A stretch of 64,000 bases of DNA from Pantoea sp. RIT-PI-b (GTDB lineage Bacteria; Pseudomonadota; Gammaproteobacteria; Enterobacterales; Enterobacteriaceae), in contig NZ_LGIS01000025.1 in the NCBI RefSeq assembly GCF_001187905.1, positions 1 to 64,000 on the forward strand. Reading direction: 5' to 3'. How positions within the stretch are numbered: position 1 is the first letter of the stretch; each line of letters opens with the position of its first letter. Position numbers and translations under genes: made by a program. The notes under the pieces were generated by a model. It saw only the letters and a list, made by a program, of their open reading frames with translations, did not search any database and was not told the DNA's origin. Positions 1 through 6,838 of the stretch are shown here, piece after piece.

Positions 1-1
1 G

Positions 2-97
2 ATAAGGCAGGAACCGGACAGCGTGAGAGAACTGGATATTGAAGAGGCGCGGGCCGGGCTGGCCGGGAATTACAGGAATATCGTGTATGTGTATTAA
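2..97 (+). CDS. C-terminal fragment of an unidentified protein (gene enters from the left edge)
   Basis: Frame 2 is open from the window edge to TAA at 95-97, giving 31 residues rich in Glu/Arg and ending RNIVYVY. The open frame, the following hairpin and the otherwise empty 97 bases suggest the tail of a gene whose start lies outside. I do not recognise the family. A chance open frame of this length is possible, so confidence is low. Confidence 0.4.
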   Translation: MRQEPDSVRELDIEEARAGLAGNYRNIVYVY

Positions 98-113
98 CAA
101 TATTCCTGGGGAT

Positions 114-145
114 CCCTCAGCCCTACGATTGCCTGAGCGGGTTTT
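114..145 (+). terminator. Possible Rho-independent terminator of the upstream partial gene
   Basis: CTCAG (116-120) pairs with CTGAG (133-137), extended imperfectly by flanking C and G runs and followed by TTTT at 142-145. It lies 17 bases after the TAA of the partial gene. The stem is imperfect, so this is tentative. Confidence 0.4.
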
Positions 146-220
146 GTTGGACGCGCTACGCTGCAAAACGGCGTAGATTTGTGTATCCTTTGCCTGTTTT
201 CCTTAACGAGTTTTCCCCCA

Positions 221-583
221 ATGAAAGAACAAGAAAAAGCCGAGATCAAACTTCTCAGCGATCAGCTAGATGCACTCAACCGCAAAGAAGCGCCGTTATT
301 AGCGTCTGGCGATGCCGAAAAGCTCGGTGAACTGCTGCGTGAAAAAGAGAAGCTGGAGCTGGAAATTGAGCGCCTGCGCGGTGTGCGCACCGAAAAGCTG
401 AGCAAAGAAGCGCAACAGTTACAGAAGCTGGGCTTTAGCCGCGAAATTACCAAGAAAGAACAGGCCAACATGGGCGCATTCAAGAAAAGCGTGCGCGGCC
501 TGGTTGTGGTGCACCCAATGACCGCGCTCGGACGTGAGATGGGACTGAAAGTGATGACCGGCTACGCGAAGCAGCCGTTCTGA
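221..583 (+). CDS. yibL: YibL family ribosome-associated protein
   Basis: A 120-residue protein, the same length as E. coli YibL, with the conserved tail motif [19 protein letters not shown]. The N-terminal half (about residues 1-60) is a charged Lys/Glu-rich helix predicted to form a coiled coil. The C-terminal half is basic. In E. coli, YibL co-purifies with ribosomal particles; its molecular role is unknown. The start at 221 (MKEQEK) is chosen over an upstream in-frame start at 179 because it matches the E. coli N terminus. The gene is convergent with the VirK/YbjX-like gene, with only 7 bases between stops. No terminator is obvious in that gap. Confidence 0.93.
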   Translation: MKEQEKAEIKLLSDQLDALNRKEAPLLASGDAEKLGELLREKEKLELEIERLRGVRTEKLSKEAQQLQKLGFSREITKKEQANMGAFKKSVRGLVVVHPMTALGREMGLKVMTGYAKQPF

Positions 584-590
584 TCCTGGG

Positions 591-1553
591 TTACGCGGCG
601 TGTGAGACGTCGCGTATGATGCCCGCCGCCTGATGAACTTGTTCATTCAGACTGTCCAGCAAGGCATAGCGACGGCGATATTCGGCGCGCTTCTTGCTGG
701 CAATCTCTTCCAAATCTTTACGCTCCGCGCGTAACGGCAACGCAAACAGCTCATCAGCACGCGCCATGCCCCCTAACGACAACCAGAATTCGCTGTAGCT
801 GGCAAAGAACTTGTCACTTTTGCTGTGACGATAGCGCAGGCTGCGGAATACGTGCGTGGTATCGCCAACGGCGGTTATCGCCTCCACGCCACACAGTTGC
901 GCCAGATTAAATACCGCTTCCATTAACAGACGTTTCGGGAATATGCCGTGTGCGGCTTTCGTGGCATCGCGAATCACATCGTTGGAAATATGTTTACGCG
1001 GCCCCTGCAATCCACCAATTAATAACGTGCGTTTCTGCTGTTCCTGAATAATCGAAAAGGAAAGTGAAGCAATTAACTGCGCTTCATAATGCAATTCCAG
1101 AGTAATTTCGCCTTCACGGTCAAAACGGCCTGGACAGCAGTGAATGACAAATGACTCATCATTTTTGCCGCTCAAAATAGCCAGCAGATTATCGCCCGGA
1201 CTCTGCAATAAGTGGCGCAAAGCCGCACTATCCAGCCGGTCCATCAAGGTGTAGTGATCGATGATCGCCTGCGCGCGCTGTGCCACGCTGAAGCCTGCAC
1301 GCAGGTAGGGGCGATGCGGTTTTGCTGGCAGCAAACCCTGAATGGTTAACAGCTGCGGCAGCGCAGACAATTGCGCTAACTGCTGCAGATAATTAAAGGT
1401 AGTAACCGGAAATACCAGCGACCTTAAGGCAAATTTCGCGCGAAATCTCCCGCTATTCCATAACTTATTTGGTCTGAACTTTCCGCTTATTAATGGCAAA
1501 AACAGTGGCGCAGACGAATCATTATTCGTCACAGAAGTCGTGATAGTAGACAT
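591..1553 (-). CDS. VirK/YbjX family protein (DUF535)
   Basis: A 320-residue protein resembling the VirK/YbjX (DUF535) family, whose members are usually 300-330 residues. Recognisable parts are the central LIGGLQGPRK segment, the QLCGVEAITAVGD segment and a Tyr/Arg-rich C terminus (KKRAEYRRRYALLD). Family members have been linked to virulence, antimicrobial-peptide resistance and envelope stress in Salmonella and Shigella; the biochemical activity is unknown. No signal peptide or membrane segment is evident, so it is probably cytoplasmic. It is monocistronic, reads leftwards and ends 7 bases from the yibL stop. About 140 bases separate its start from the sodA terminator. Confidence 0.8.
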   Translation of the reverse strand: MSTITTSVTNNDSSAPLFLPLISGKFRPNKLWNSGRFRAKFALRSLVFPVTTFNYLQQLAQLSALPQLLTIQGLLPAKPHRPYLRAGFSVAQRAQAIIDHYTLMDRLDSAALRHLLQSPGDNLLAILSGKNDESFVIHCCPGRFDREGEITLELHYEAQLIASLSFSIIQEQQKRTLLIGGLQGPRKHISNDVIRDATKAAHGIFPKRLLMEAVFNLAQLCGVEAITAVGDTTHVFRSLRYRHSKSDKFFASYSEFWLSLGGMARADELFALPLRAERKDLEEIASKKRAEYRRRYALLDSLNEQVHQAAGIIRDVSHAA

Positions 1554-1692
1554 GGTTATTTAGGCTATGCGAGACAAATTAGCGCTACTATATGCCCCAA
1601 ATTATCAACGGAAAGTTAATAGCTTTCGCTGCGTAATCATCATGCCTAAAAATATTCTGGTCGTTTAGCCAGGGTTTATAAAGGCGAAAAAA

Positions 1693-1715
1693 AACCGGTG
1701 AGCAAGTCACCGGTT
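1693..1715 (-). terminator. sodA Rho-independent terminator
   Basis: AACCGGTGA (1693-1701) and TCACCGGTT (1707-1715) form a perfect 9-bp stem with a 5-base loop. Read on the minus strand it is followed by a run of eight T, and it sits 28 bases past the sodA stop. Confidence 0.92.
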
Positions 1716-1742
1716 AGCCAGGTTGTGGACTTTTGCCTGAGC

Positions 1743-2360
1743 TTACTTAGCAGAAGCGAAACGCGCTGCTGCTTCGTCCCAGTTCACCACGTTCCAGAAA
1801 GCTTTGATGTAATCAGGACGTTTGTTCTGATACTTCAGGTAGTAAGCGTGTTCCCAAACGTCCAGACCGATAATCGGGAAGCCTGAAACGCCTGCAACAG
1901 CTTCACCCATCAGCGGGCTGTCCTGGTTTGCGGTTGAAACCACAGCCAGTTTGTCGCCTTTTTTCACCAGCCACGCCCAGCCTGAGCCGAAACGAGTGGT
2001 GGCAGCTTTCTCAAACTCAGCCTGGAAAGCTTCAACGCTACCGAAATCTTTTTCGATGGCCGCTTTCAGGTCGCCCTGCAGCGAGGTGCCCAGCTTCAGG
2101 CCTTTCCAGAAGAAGCTGTGGTTGGCGTGGCCGCCTGCGTTGTTACGCAGTGGACCTTTTTTGTCTGCTGGCAGCTGATCCAGTTTGGTGATCAGCTCTT
2201 CTACCGGCAGGTTTGCGAATTCGGTACCTTCCAGCGCGGCGTTAGCGTTGTTAACGTAGGTCTGGTGGTGTTTAGTGTGATGGATTTCCATCGTCTGCTT
2301 GTCGAAGTGCGGTTCCAGTGCGTCGTATGCATACGGCAGGGATGGCAGTGAATAACTCAT
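1743..2360 (-). CDS. sodA: Superoxide dismutase [Mn]
   Basis: A 205-residue protein nearly identical to E. coli SodA. It converts superoxide to hydrogen peroxide and oxygen in the cytoplasm. Mn ligands are visible: His27 (MEIHHTKHH), the GGHANHS helix, and Asp/His in the C-terminal [10 protein letters not shown] motif. An upstream in-frame ATG at 2375 would add MEKMN, but the start at 2360 is chosen because GGAGA lies just before it and [13 protein letters not shown] matches the family N terminus exactly. The gene is monocistronic with its own promoter and terminator. In E. coli it is controlled by SoxRS, Fur, Fnr and ArcA; the core promoter is conserved here but the upstream Fur-box region differs. 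Confidence 0.98.
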   Translation of the reverse strand: MSYSLPSLPYAYDALEPHFDKQTMEIHHTKHHQTYVNNANAALEGTEFANLPVEELITKLDQLPADKKGPLRNNAGGHANHSFFWKGLKLGTSLQGDLKAAIEKDFGSVEAFQAEFEKAATTRFGSGWAWLVKKGDKLAVVSTANQDSPLMGEAVAGVSGFPIIGLDVWEHAYYLKYQNKRPDYIKAFWNVVNWDEAAARFASAK

Positions 2361-2421
2361 GTTCATCTTCTCCATTTAGTGTTTTGCAGCACCACCTCAC
2401 TGGGTGTGCCGCGTAAGCAGT

Positions 2422-2450
2422 CGGATCATTATAGTTAAAAACATGATCCG
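2422..2450 (-). promoter_or_regulatory. sodA promoter with an inverted repeat across the -10/spacer
   Basis: On the minus strand TATAAT (forward 2428-2433) is followed by TGATCCGACTGCTTACGCGG, close to the E. coli sodA transcription start region, so the -10 is confident. CGGATCAT (2422-2429) and ATGATCCG (2443-2450) form a perfect 8-bp inverted repeat with a 13-base spacer overlapping the -10. A weak -35 (CTTTTA) lies 17 bases upstream of the -10. The binding protein, if any, is unknown. Confidence 0.7.
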
Positions 2451-2519
2451 TAAAAGGGTTATCAATGCCTTAGAATTGATAAGGATTTGATGAATCTGGG
2501 AAAAGGTGCGCACATCGCG

Positions 2520-3545
2520 CTACACCTTGTGGGTGCTGGCGCGCAGTTTGAGCTGCACCGGTAGCTCATTGATGGCCGGCGGTTCATCACCCCTGAGCGC
2601 AGCCAGCAGACGTTTGCCCGCCATGCGCCCCATCTCTTCATACGGCAGCACAATGCTGGTAAGCGGCGGTGAACACACTGCGGCTAATGGGCCGCCACCG
2701 ATGCTGGCAATCGCCAACTGGCTAGGAATGGCGATCCCCGCCGCATGGCACGCCATGATCGCGCCGCAGGCAACTTCATCGCTGGTGCAAATCAGCACAT
2801 CCAGTTCCGGCCAGGTCAGGCGAATCTCCGCCAGCAGATTATGCCCTGCGGCAAAAGTCGGCATCCTCGGTGACGTCACCACGCGGTGCGGCGCCTGATT
2901 CATTGCCAACATGCCGCTGTGCCAACCATTTAGCAGCTGACGAAAGATGGTGTTGTTACTTTGGGTGCACAGCAACCCAGGATTACGATAGCCGCGCTCT
3001 ACCAGGCTTTGCACCAGCTGGCGGATCGCTTTGGCGTAATCGACTCCAATGCTAATGCCTGCCGAATCCTGATGTACGCCGCCAATATCCATCACCGGCA
3101 GGCCGGAATTGCTCAGCAGACGATGCGCTTCCGCCGCGTTATCGAAATTGAAATGCACCATCGCCGCCGGATTATAGGAAAGCAGCATTTCGATCAGCTG
3201 GCTCTCTTCGGCGGCCGAATGGTTGGCTTCCGCCAGCATCATGTTGTAACCCTGCGGTCGCAGCACCTCTTGCAGCGCCTCCGACACAATCGCACTGCCC
3301 GGTGTGGCAAATGAAGGCACCACCATGGTAATCAGGCGTGATGTCGCCGACGCCAGATTACTGGCCTGCACGTTTGGCACATACGACAACTCAATAACCG
3401 CAGCATCAATTTTGGCGCGAATTTCAGGCGAAACCTTCTCCGGCATGCGCAGCGCGCGCGACGCGGTCATGGTGCTGACGCCCACCAAACGGGCAACATC
3501 GGCCAGGGTACTTTTGCCGGTACTGCGCCGTCGCTTCTCTGCCAT
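2520..3545 (-). CDS. LacI-family (GntR-type) transcriptional repressor of the adjacent PTS operon
   Basis: A 341-residue LacI/GalR-family regulator. Residues about 12-60 form the helix-turn-helix and hinge (TLADVARLVGVSTMTASRALR), followed by a periplasmic-binding-protein-like sugar-binding domain ending with the typical SIGGGPLAAV and SIVLPYEEMGRMA segments. The N-terminal MPEKVSPEIR stretch resembles E. coli GntR/IdnR. It is divergent from the PTS operon, and two GTTA-N4-TAAC palindromes lie between them, so local repression relieved by a sugar phosphate is the simplest model. The ligand cannot be read from sequence. A copy of a dispersed repeat lies directly upstream of its start. Confidence 0.9.
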   Translation of the reverse strand: MAEKRRRSTGKSTLADVARLVGVSTMTASRALRMPEKVSPEIRAKIDAAVIELSYVPNVQASNLASATSRLITMVVPSFATPGSAIVSEALQEVLRPQGYNMMLAEANHSAAEESQLIEMLLSYNPAAMVHFNFDNAAEAHRLLSNSGLPVMDIGGVHQDSAGISIGVDYAKAIRQLVQSLVERGYRNPGLLCTQSNNTIFRQLLNGWHSGMLAMNQAPHRVVTSPRMPTFAAGHNLLAEIRLTWPELDVLICTSDEVACGAIMACHAAGIAIPSQLAIASIGGGPLAAVCSPPLTSIVLPYEEMGRMAGKRLLAALRGDEPPAINELPVQLKLRASTHKV

Positions 3546-3550
3546 TCCAG

Positions 3551-3606
3551 CTCCTATGTCTGCCCTTCATCATTCAAACTGCAGGTGCGTTGGCTGCGTT
3601 TCGAAG
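3551..3606. repeat. Dispersed intergenic repeat (ERIC/REP-like), copy 1
   Basis: Reverse-complemented, this reads GCAGCCAACGCACCTGCAGT followed by TTGAATGATGAAGGGCA. It matches the 3' part of the repeat at 4640-4752 (GCAGCCAACGCATCTGTAGC, then TGGAAGTATCAAGGGTA). From memory, similar elements are common between genes in Erwiniaceae and Pectobacteriaceae. Confidence 0.65.
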
Positions 3607-3780
3607 TATGAACGGCATTATTTATTACTTATGCTTTTTGCCAGGACGCAGCTTAAAACCAAATCTGTTAACGCGCCATGTGTAAAACCACAGATTCGGG
3701 CATCCCTTGCCCATAGATCTTTTCAGAATGGTTGAGCATGTCAGTTGCTTGCAACCAAGACAAACGCACAGCAAGGAAAT

Positions 3781-3825
3781 GTTAGCGATAACACGTTTTT
3801 TAACAATAACTGTGTTAGCGCTAAC
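3781..3825. promoter_or_regulatory. Twin GntR/LacI-type operators upstream of the PTS operon
   Basis: GTTAGCGATAAC (3781-3792) and GTTAGCGCTAAC (3814-3825, a perfect palindrome) are centred 33 bp apart, about three helical turns, so dimers would bind on the same DNA face. Their GTTA-N4-TAAC form resembles E. coli GntR operators (GTTACCGGTAAC). They sit between the divergent LacI regulator and the PTS genes. Confidence 0.75.
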
Positions 3826-3828
3826 TTT

Positions 3829-3844
3829 TGCGACAATCATCACA
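3829..3844 (+). promoter_or_regulatory. Probable CRP site and promoter of the PTS operon
   Basis: TGCGA-CAATCA-TCACA differs from the CRP consensus TGTGA-N6-TCACA at one position. Candidate -10 elements TAAAAT (3857-3862) or TACATT (3867-3872) lie downstream; with the second one the CRP site would be centred near -42, a class II arrangement. Catabolite control of a PTS operon is expected. The rest of the 3546-3904 gap holds the repeat and the two operators. Confidence 0.55.
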
Positions 3845-3904
3845 GAAAACGGGCGATAAAATAACCTACATTGCACTCCATCGACGTATAAACAGGAATT
3901 TCTG

Positions 3905-4345
3905 ATGCTCACCCAATGGCTAACCCCACAACATATTCGTGTAGTCGAGCAAGTCAGTGACTGGCAGGAAGCCGTGCGTTTATCGGCAGAGCCCTTGCTG
4001 GCCGAAGGAGCGATCGGCCCGGCTTACCTCGATGCCATCTTCACCTCGCACGCAGAGCTTGGTCCTTATTACGTGCTGGCTCCGGGTCTGGCAATGCCGC
4101 ATGCCCGCCCGGAACAGGGTGCGCGCAAAAACGGCCTGTCGCTGCTGCACGTTAAAAATGGCGTGAGTTTTCAGGCTGATGAAAACGACCCGGTTTATGT
4201 CGTCATCATGCTGTGTGCGGTATCTGGCGACGATCATATTCAGATGATCACCGCATTAGCGGACGTATTCAGTGACGAATCCCGCCTGCAGCAACTGCTG
4301 TCGGCTTCTACCCTGCCAGCGATTGAAGCTGTCATTCAAAGTTAA
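3905..4345 (+). CDS. PTS sugar transporter EIIA component (fructose/mannitol/ascorbate type)
   Basis: A 146-residue PTS_EIIA_2 domain protein. His66 in GLAMPHARPE is the expected phospho-acceptor that receives phosphate from HPr and passes it to EIIB. It most resembles stand-alone UlaC/SgaA-type EIIA. It is first in the operon EIIA-EIIB-EIIC-epimerase, after the twin operators and a CRP-like site. The substrate is unknown: ascorbate is unlikely because the neighbouring genes do not include ulaD, ulaE, ulaF or ulaG. Confidence 0.88.
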   Translation: MLTQWLTPQHIRVVEQVSDWQEAVRLSAEPLLAEGAIGPAYLDAIFTSHAELGPYYVLAPGLAMPHARPEQGARKNGLSLLHVKNGVSFQADENDPVYVVIMLCAVSGDDHIQMITALADVFSDESRLQQLLSASTLPAIEAVIQS

Positions 4346-4363
4346 TCACCAGAGAACCCTACG

Positions 4364-4630
4364 ATGAAAAAAGTCCTGATTGTGTGTGGCAATGGTTTAG
4401 GTAGCAGCTTCATTGTTGAAATGAATGTGAAGAAGATTGTGGCGGAATTAGGTAAAGAAGCTGAAGTTGGCCACACTGATTTAACCTCAGCTAAATCTGA
4501 ACATGCTGATTTAATTATTGCCGCGAAAGATATTGCCGATCAATTATCCGGGCACAGTGCGAAAGTGGTTGGCCTGACTAATTTGCTGGATAACGCAAAA
4601 ATCAAAGAAATTCTGGCTGACAATATTTAA
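4364..4630 (+). CDS. PTS sugar transporter EIIB component (UlaB/SgaB type)
   Basis: An 88-residue protein. KKVLIVCGNGLGSS carries the phosphocysteine loop of lactose/ascorbate-type EIIB, with Cys8 as phospho-acceptor. It relays phosphate from EIIA to the incoming sugar bound at EIIC, at the inner face of the cytoplasmic membrane. It follows EIIA by 18 bases. A long repeat, rather than the usual short spacer, separates it from EIIC, so expression of the transporter subunit may be set separately. Confidence 0.88.
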   Translation: MKKVLIVCGNGLGSSFIVEMNVKKIVAELGKEAEVGHTDLTSAKSEHADLIIAAKDIADQLSGHSAKVVGLTNLLDNAKIKEILADNI

Positions 4631-4639
4631 AACCCAAAG

Positions 4640-4752
4640 TCATTCGAGGCGCAGAAAGTGGCAAGGCTGTAAATCCTCGGGAGCTTACTTAAGTAAGTGA
4701 CTGAGGTGAGAATATGCAGCCAACGCATCTGTAGCTGGAAGTATCAAGGGTA
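4640..4752. repeat. Dispersed intergenic repeat (ERIC/REP-like), copy 2, inside the PTS operon
   Basis: The element contains the palindrome ACTTAAGT inside GCTTACTTAAGTAAGTGACT and ends with GCAGCCAACGCATCTGTAGC and GGAAGTATCAAGGGTA. It occupies most of the 142-base gap between EIIB and EIIC. A related copy lies at 3551-3606. In RNA it should fold into stems. No ORF is seen in it. Confidence 0.65.
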
Positions 4753-4772
4753 TGCTCACCATGGAGTAAGTT

Positions 4773-6032
4773 ATGCTGCAATTTATAATTAAGGATGTTC
4801 TTGGAACACCCGCTATACTTGTCGGCCTTTTTTCCCTGTTTGGTTTATTACTGCAAAAGAAACCGGTCTCTGATGTTATTTCCGGCACGCTTAAAACCAT
4901 CATGGGTTTTGTTATTCTCATCGCCGGGGCCAATTTAATTGCGGCCACGCTGACCATCTTCAGCCAGCTGTTTGAGCACTCGTTTAATATTCAGGGTGTC
5001 GTGCCCAATACCGATGCGATGGCGGCGCTGGCGCAGAAAAGCTACGGCACCGAAACTGCGATGATCATGGTGTTCGGCATGCTGGTGAATATTCTGCTGG
5101 CGCGTATCACGCCGCTGAAATACATATTCCTCACCGGCCACCACACGCTGTATATGTCGGCGATGCTGGCGGTGATTCTGTCGGTAGGCGGCGTGCACGG
5201 CTTCTGGCTGGTGGTGATCGGTTCACTGATTCTCGGCACCATGATGGTGGTGTGCCCGGCGATTCTGCAGCCGTTCACCCGCAAAATCACCAACTCTGAC
5301 GATCTGGCGCTTGGCCACTTCGGCTCCACCGGTTATCTGCTCTCCGCGCTGGTGGGTAAAGTGGTCGGTAAAGGCAGCCCGTCGATTGAAGAGCTGAAGG
5401 TGCCGAAAACCCTCAACTTCCTGCGCGACTCCTCGGTAGCGATTTCGCTGACCATGATGATTCTGTTCATCGCGCTGGTGTTGGTGGCGGGTAAAGCGTT
5501 TACCGAAAGCATCAGTGGCGGCCAGAACTACATTGTGTTCGCCATCATCCAGTCAATTACCTTTGCGGCGGGCGTTTACATTATCCTGGCCGGTGTACGC
5601 ATGGTGATTGCGGAAATCGTGCCGGCCTTTAAAGGCATCGCCGATAAGCTGGTGCCCAACGCCAAACCGGCGCTGGATTGCCCAACCGTGTTCCCGTTCG
5701 CACCGAACGCGGTGATCATCGGATTCCTGTCGAGCTTCTCTGCCGGTTTGATCAGCATGTTCCTGTGCCCGCTGTTAGGTCTGAGCGTGATCGTTCCCGG
5801 CCTGGTGCCGCACTTCTTCTGCGGTGCTACCGCTGGCGTCTACGGCAACATTACCGGCGGACGTCGTGGTGCGGTGATCGGCGCCTTTGTGCAAGGCCTG
5901 CTGATCTCCTTCCTGCCAGCGATTCTGCTGCCGCTGATGGGCGACCTCGGCTTCGCCTCTACCACCTTCGGTGATGCGGACTTCGGCATTGTCGGTATCG
6001 TGCTCGGCCACATTATTTCGTTCTTCCATTGA
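4773..6032 (+). CDS. PTS sugar transporter EIIC component (UlaA/SgaT family)
   Basis: A 419-residue integral membrane protein with about 10-12 hydrophobic segments, of the ascorbate-type EIIC (UlaA/SgaT) superfamily. It would form the sugar channel in the inner membrane and work with the two upstream PTS proteins. Family-like segments are GVVPNTDAMAAL, FGSTGYLLSALVG and the C-terminal GGRRGAVIGAFVQG. UlaA of E. coli is longer (465 residues). A terminator-like hairpin directly after the stop separates it from the epimerase gene. The substrate is not established. The partner epimerase suggests a ketose or pentose phosphate intermediate. Confidence 0.87.
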   Translation: MLQFIIKDVLGTPAILVGLFSLFGLLLQKKPVSDVISGTLKTIMGFVILIAGANLIAATLTIFSQLFEHSFNIQGVVPNTDAMAALAQKSYGTETAMIMVFGMLVNILLARITPLKYIFLTGHHTLYMSAMLAVILSVGGVHGFWLVVIGSLILGTMMVVCPAILQPFTRKITNSDDLALGHFGSTGYLLSALVGKVVGKGSPSIEELKVPKTLNFLRDSSVAISLTMMILFIALVLVAGKAFTESISGGQNYIVFAIIQSITFAAGVYIILAGVRMVIAEIVPAFKGIADKLVPNAKPALDCPTVFPFAPNAVIIGFLSSFSAGLISMFLCPLLGLSVIVPGLVPHFFCGATAGVYGNITGGRRGAVIGAFVQGLLISFLPAILLPLMGDLGFASTTFGDADFGIVGIVLGHIISFFH

Positions 6033-6040
6033 TGTCATCA

Positions 6041-6066
6041 ACAGCGCCTGCGGGCGCTGTTTTTGT
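6041..6066 (+). terminator. Intra-operon Rho-independent terminator/attenuator
   Basis: ACAGCGCC (6041-6048) pairs with GGCGCTGT (6053-6060), followed by TTTTTG. It sits between the EIIC stop and the epimerase ribosome-binding site (GAGGAAAAG), so it may lower read-through into the epimerase gene. Confidence 0.85.
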
Positions 6067-6080
6067 AATGAGGAAAAGTT

Positions 6081-6758
6081 ATGAGAGCAAAATTTTCGCC
6101 GTCATTAATGTGTATGGATCTCACCCGCTTCCGCGAACAGGTTGAAGCGATGAATAGCACCGCTGCGTTTTATCATGTCGATATTATGGATGGCAGCTAC
6201 GTCAAGAATATTACCCTGTCGCCCTTCTTCATTGAGAACCTGCGTAAAATTACCGATGTGCCGATTGACGTACATTTAATGGTGAATCATCCGGAAGATA
6301 TTATTCCGATGTGCATTGAGGCGGGCGCAGACATTATCAGTTTCCATCCAGAAACCGCCAACAATAAAATATTTCGCCTGCTAACGCAGATTAAAGAAGC
6401 CGGTCGTCGCTGCGGCGTAGTTTTAAATCCGGCCACGCCGGCGGAAAGTATTCGTGAATATGCCCATCTGCTGGATAAAGTGACGGTGATGTCGGTGGAC
6501 CCCGGTTTTGCCGGGCAGAAATTTATTCCAGAAACCTTAAATAAAATTCGCCAGCTGATCGCGATGCGTGCAGAGCACGGTTACCACTATCTGACCGAAA
6601 TTGATGGTTCATGCAATGCGCGCACCTTCAGGCAGATTGCGGCATCGGGCGTAGATGTGTTTATCGTGGGGACGTCTGGATTATTTAATCTGGATGACGA
6701 TGTAGCGCAGGCATGGCAGAAGATGGAGAGCATTTTCGCCGCAGAAACCGCTGCTTAA
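6081..6758 (+). CDS. alsE: AlsE-like D-allulose-6-phosphate / pentulose-phosphate 3-epimerase
   Basis: A 225-residue (beta/alpha)8 protein of the ribulose-phosphate 3-epimerase family, closest in memory to E. coli AlsE: FSPSLMCMDL, HVDIMDGSYV, LTLSPFF-like and VMSVDPGFAGQKFIPE are shared. The metal-binding His and catalytic Asp of HVDIMDG and the second catalytic Asp of EIDGSCN are present. It would interconvert ketohexose- or ketopentose-6/5-phosphates at C3. The operon lacks other allose genes (alsABC, alsK), so here it probably processes the phosphorylated product of the upstream PTS. The start at 6081 follows GAGGAAAAGTT. The alsE symbol rests on homology; the true substrate is open. Confidence 0.8.
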   Translation: MRAKFSPSLMCMDLTRFREQVEAMNSTAAFYHVDIMDGSYVKNITLSPFFIENLRKITDVPIDVHLMVNHPEDIIPMCIEAGADIISFHPETANNKIFRLLTQIKEAGRRCGVVLNPATPAESIREYAHLLDKVTVMSVDPGFAGQKFIPETLNKIRQLIAMRAEHGYHYLTEIDGSCNARTFRQIAASGVDVFIVGTSGLFNLDDDVAQAWQKMESIFAAETAA

Positions 6759-6773
6759 ATACAAGCACATAAC

Positions 6774-6813
6774 GTAGCGGCGCAATTTATTGCGCGATAA
6801 ATCGCGCCGCTAC
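6774..6813. repeat. REP-like hairpin, family B copy 1
   Basis: Begins GTAGCGGCGCAATTTATTGC and ends AATCGCGCCGCTAC, an almost perfect stem. Flanking CACAT and ATGTG extend it. A near-identical copy is at 32872-32910. Each lies just after a stop codon. Confidence 0.85.
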
Positions 6814-6838
6814 AAAAATGTGCGCAATCTATGCTCAG

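Noticed and set aside
3905..6032. Ascorbate (ula) operon
   Set aside because: EII proteins resemble UlaABC, but ulaD, ulaE, ulaF and ulaG are missing and the regulator is LacI-type, not UlaR.
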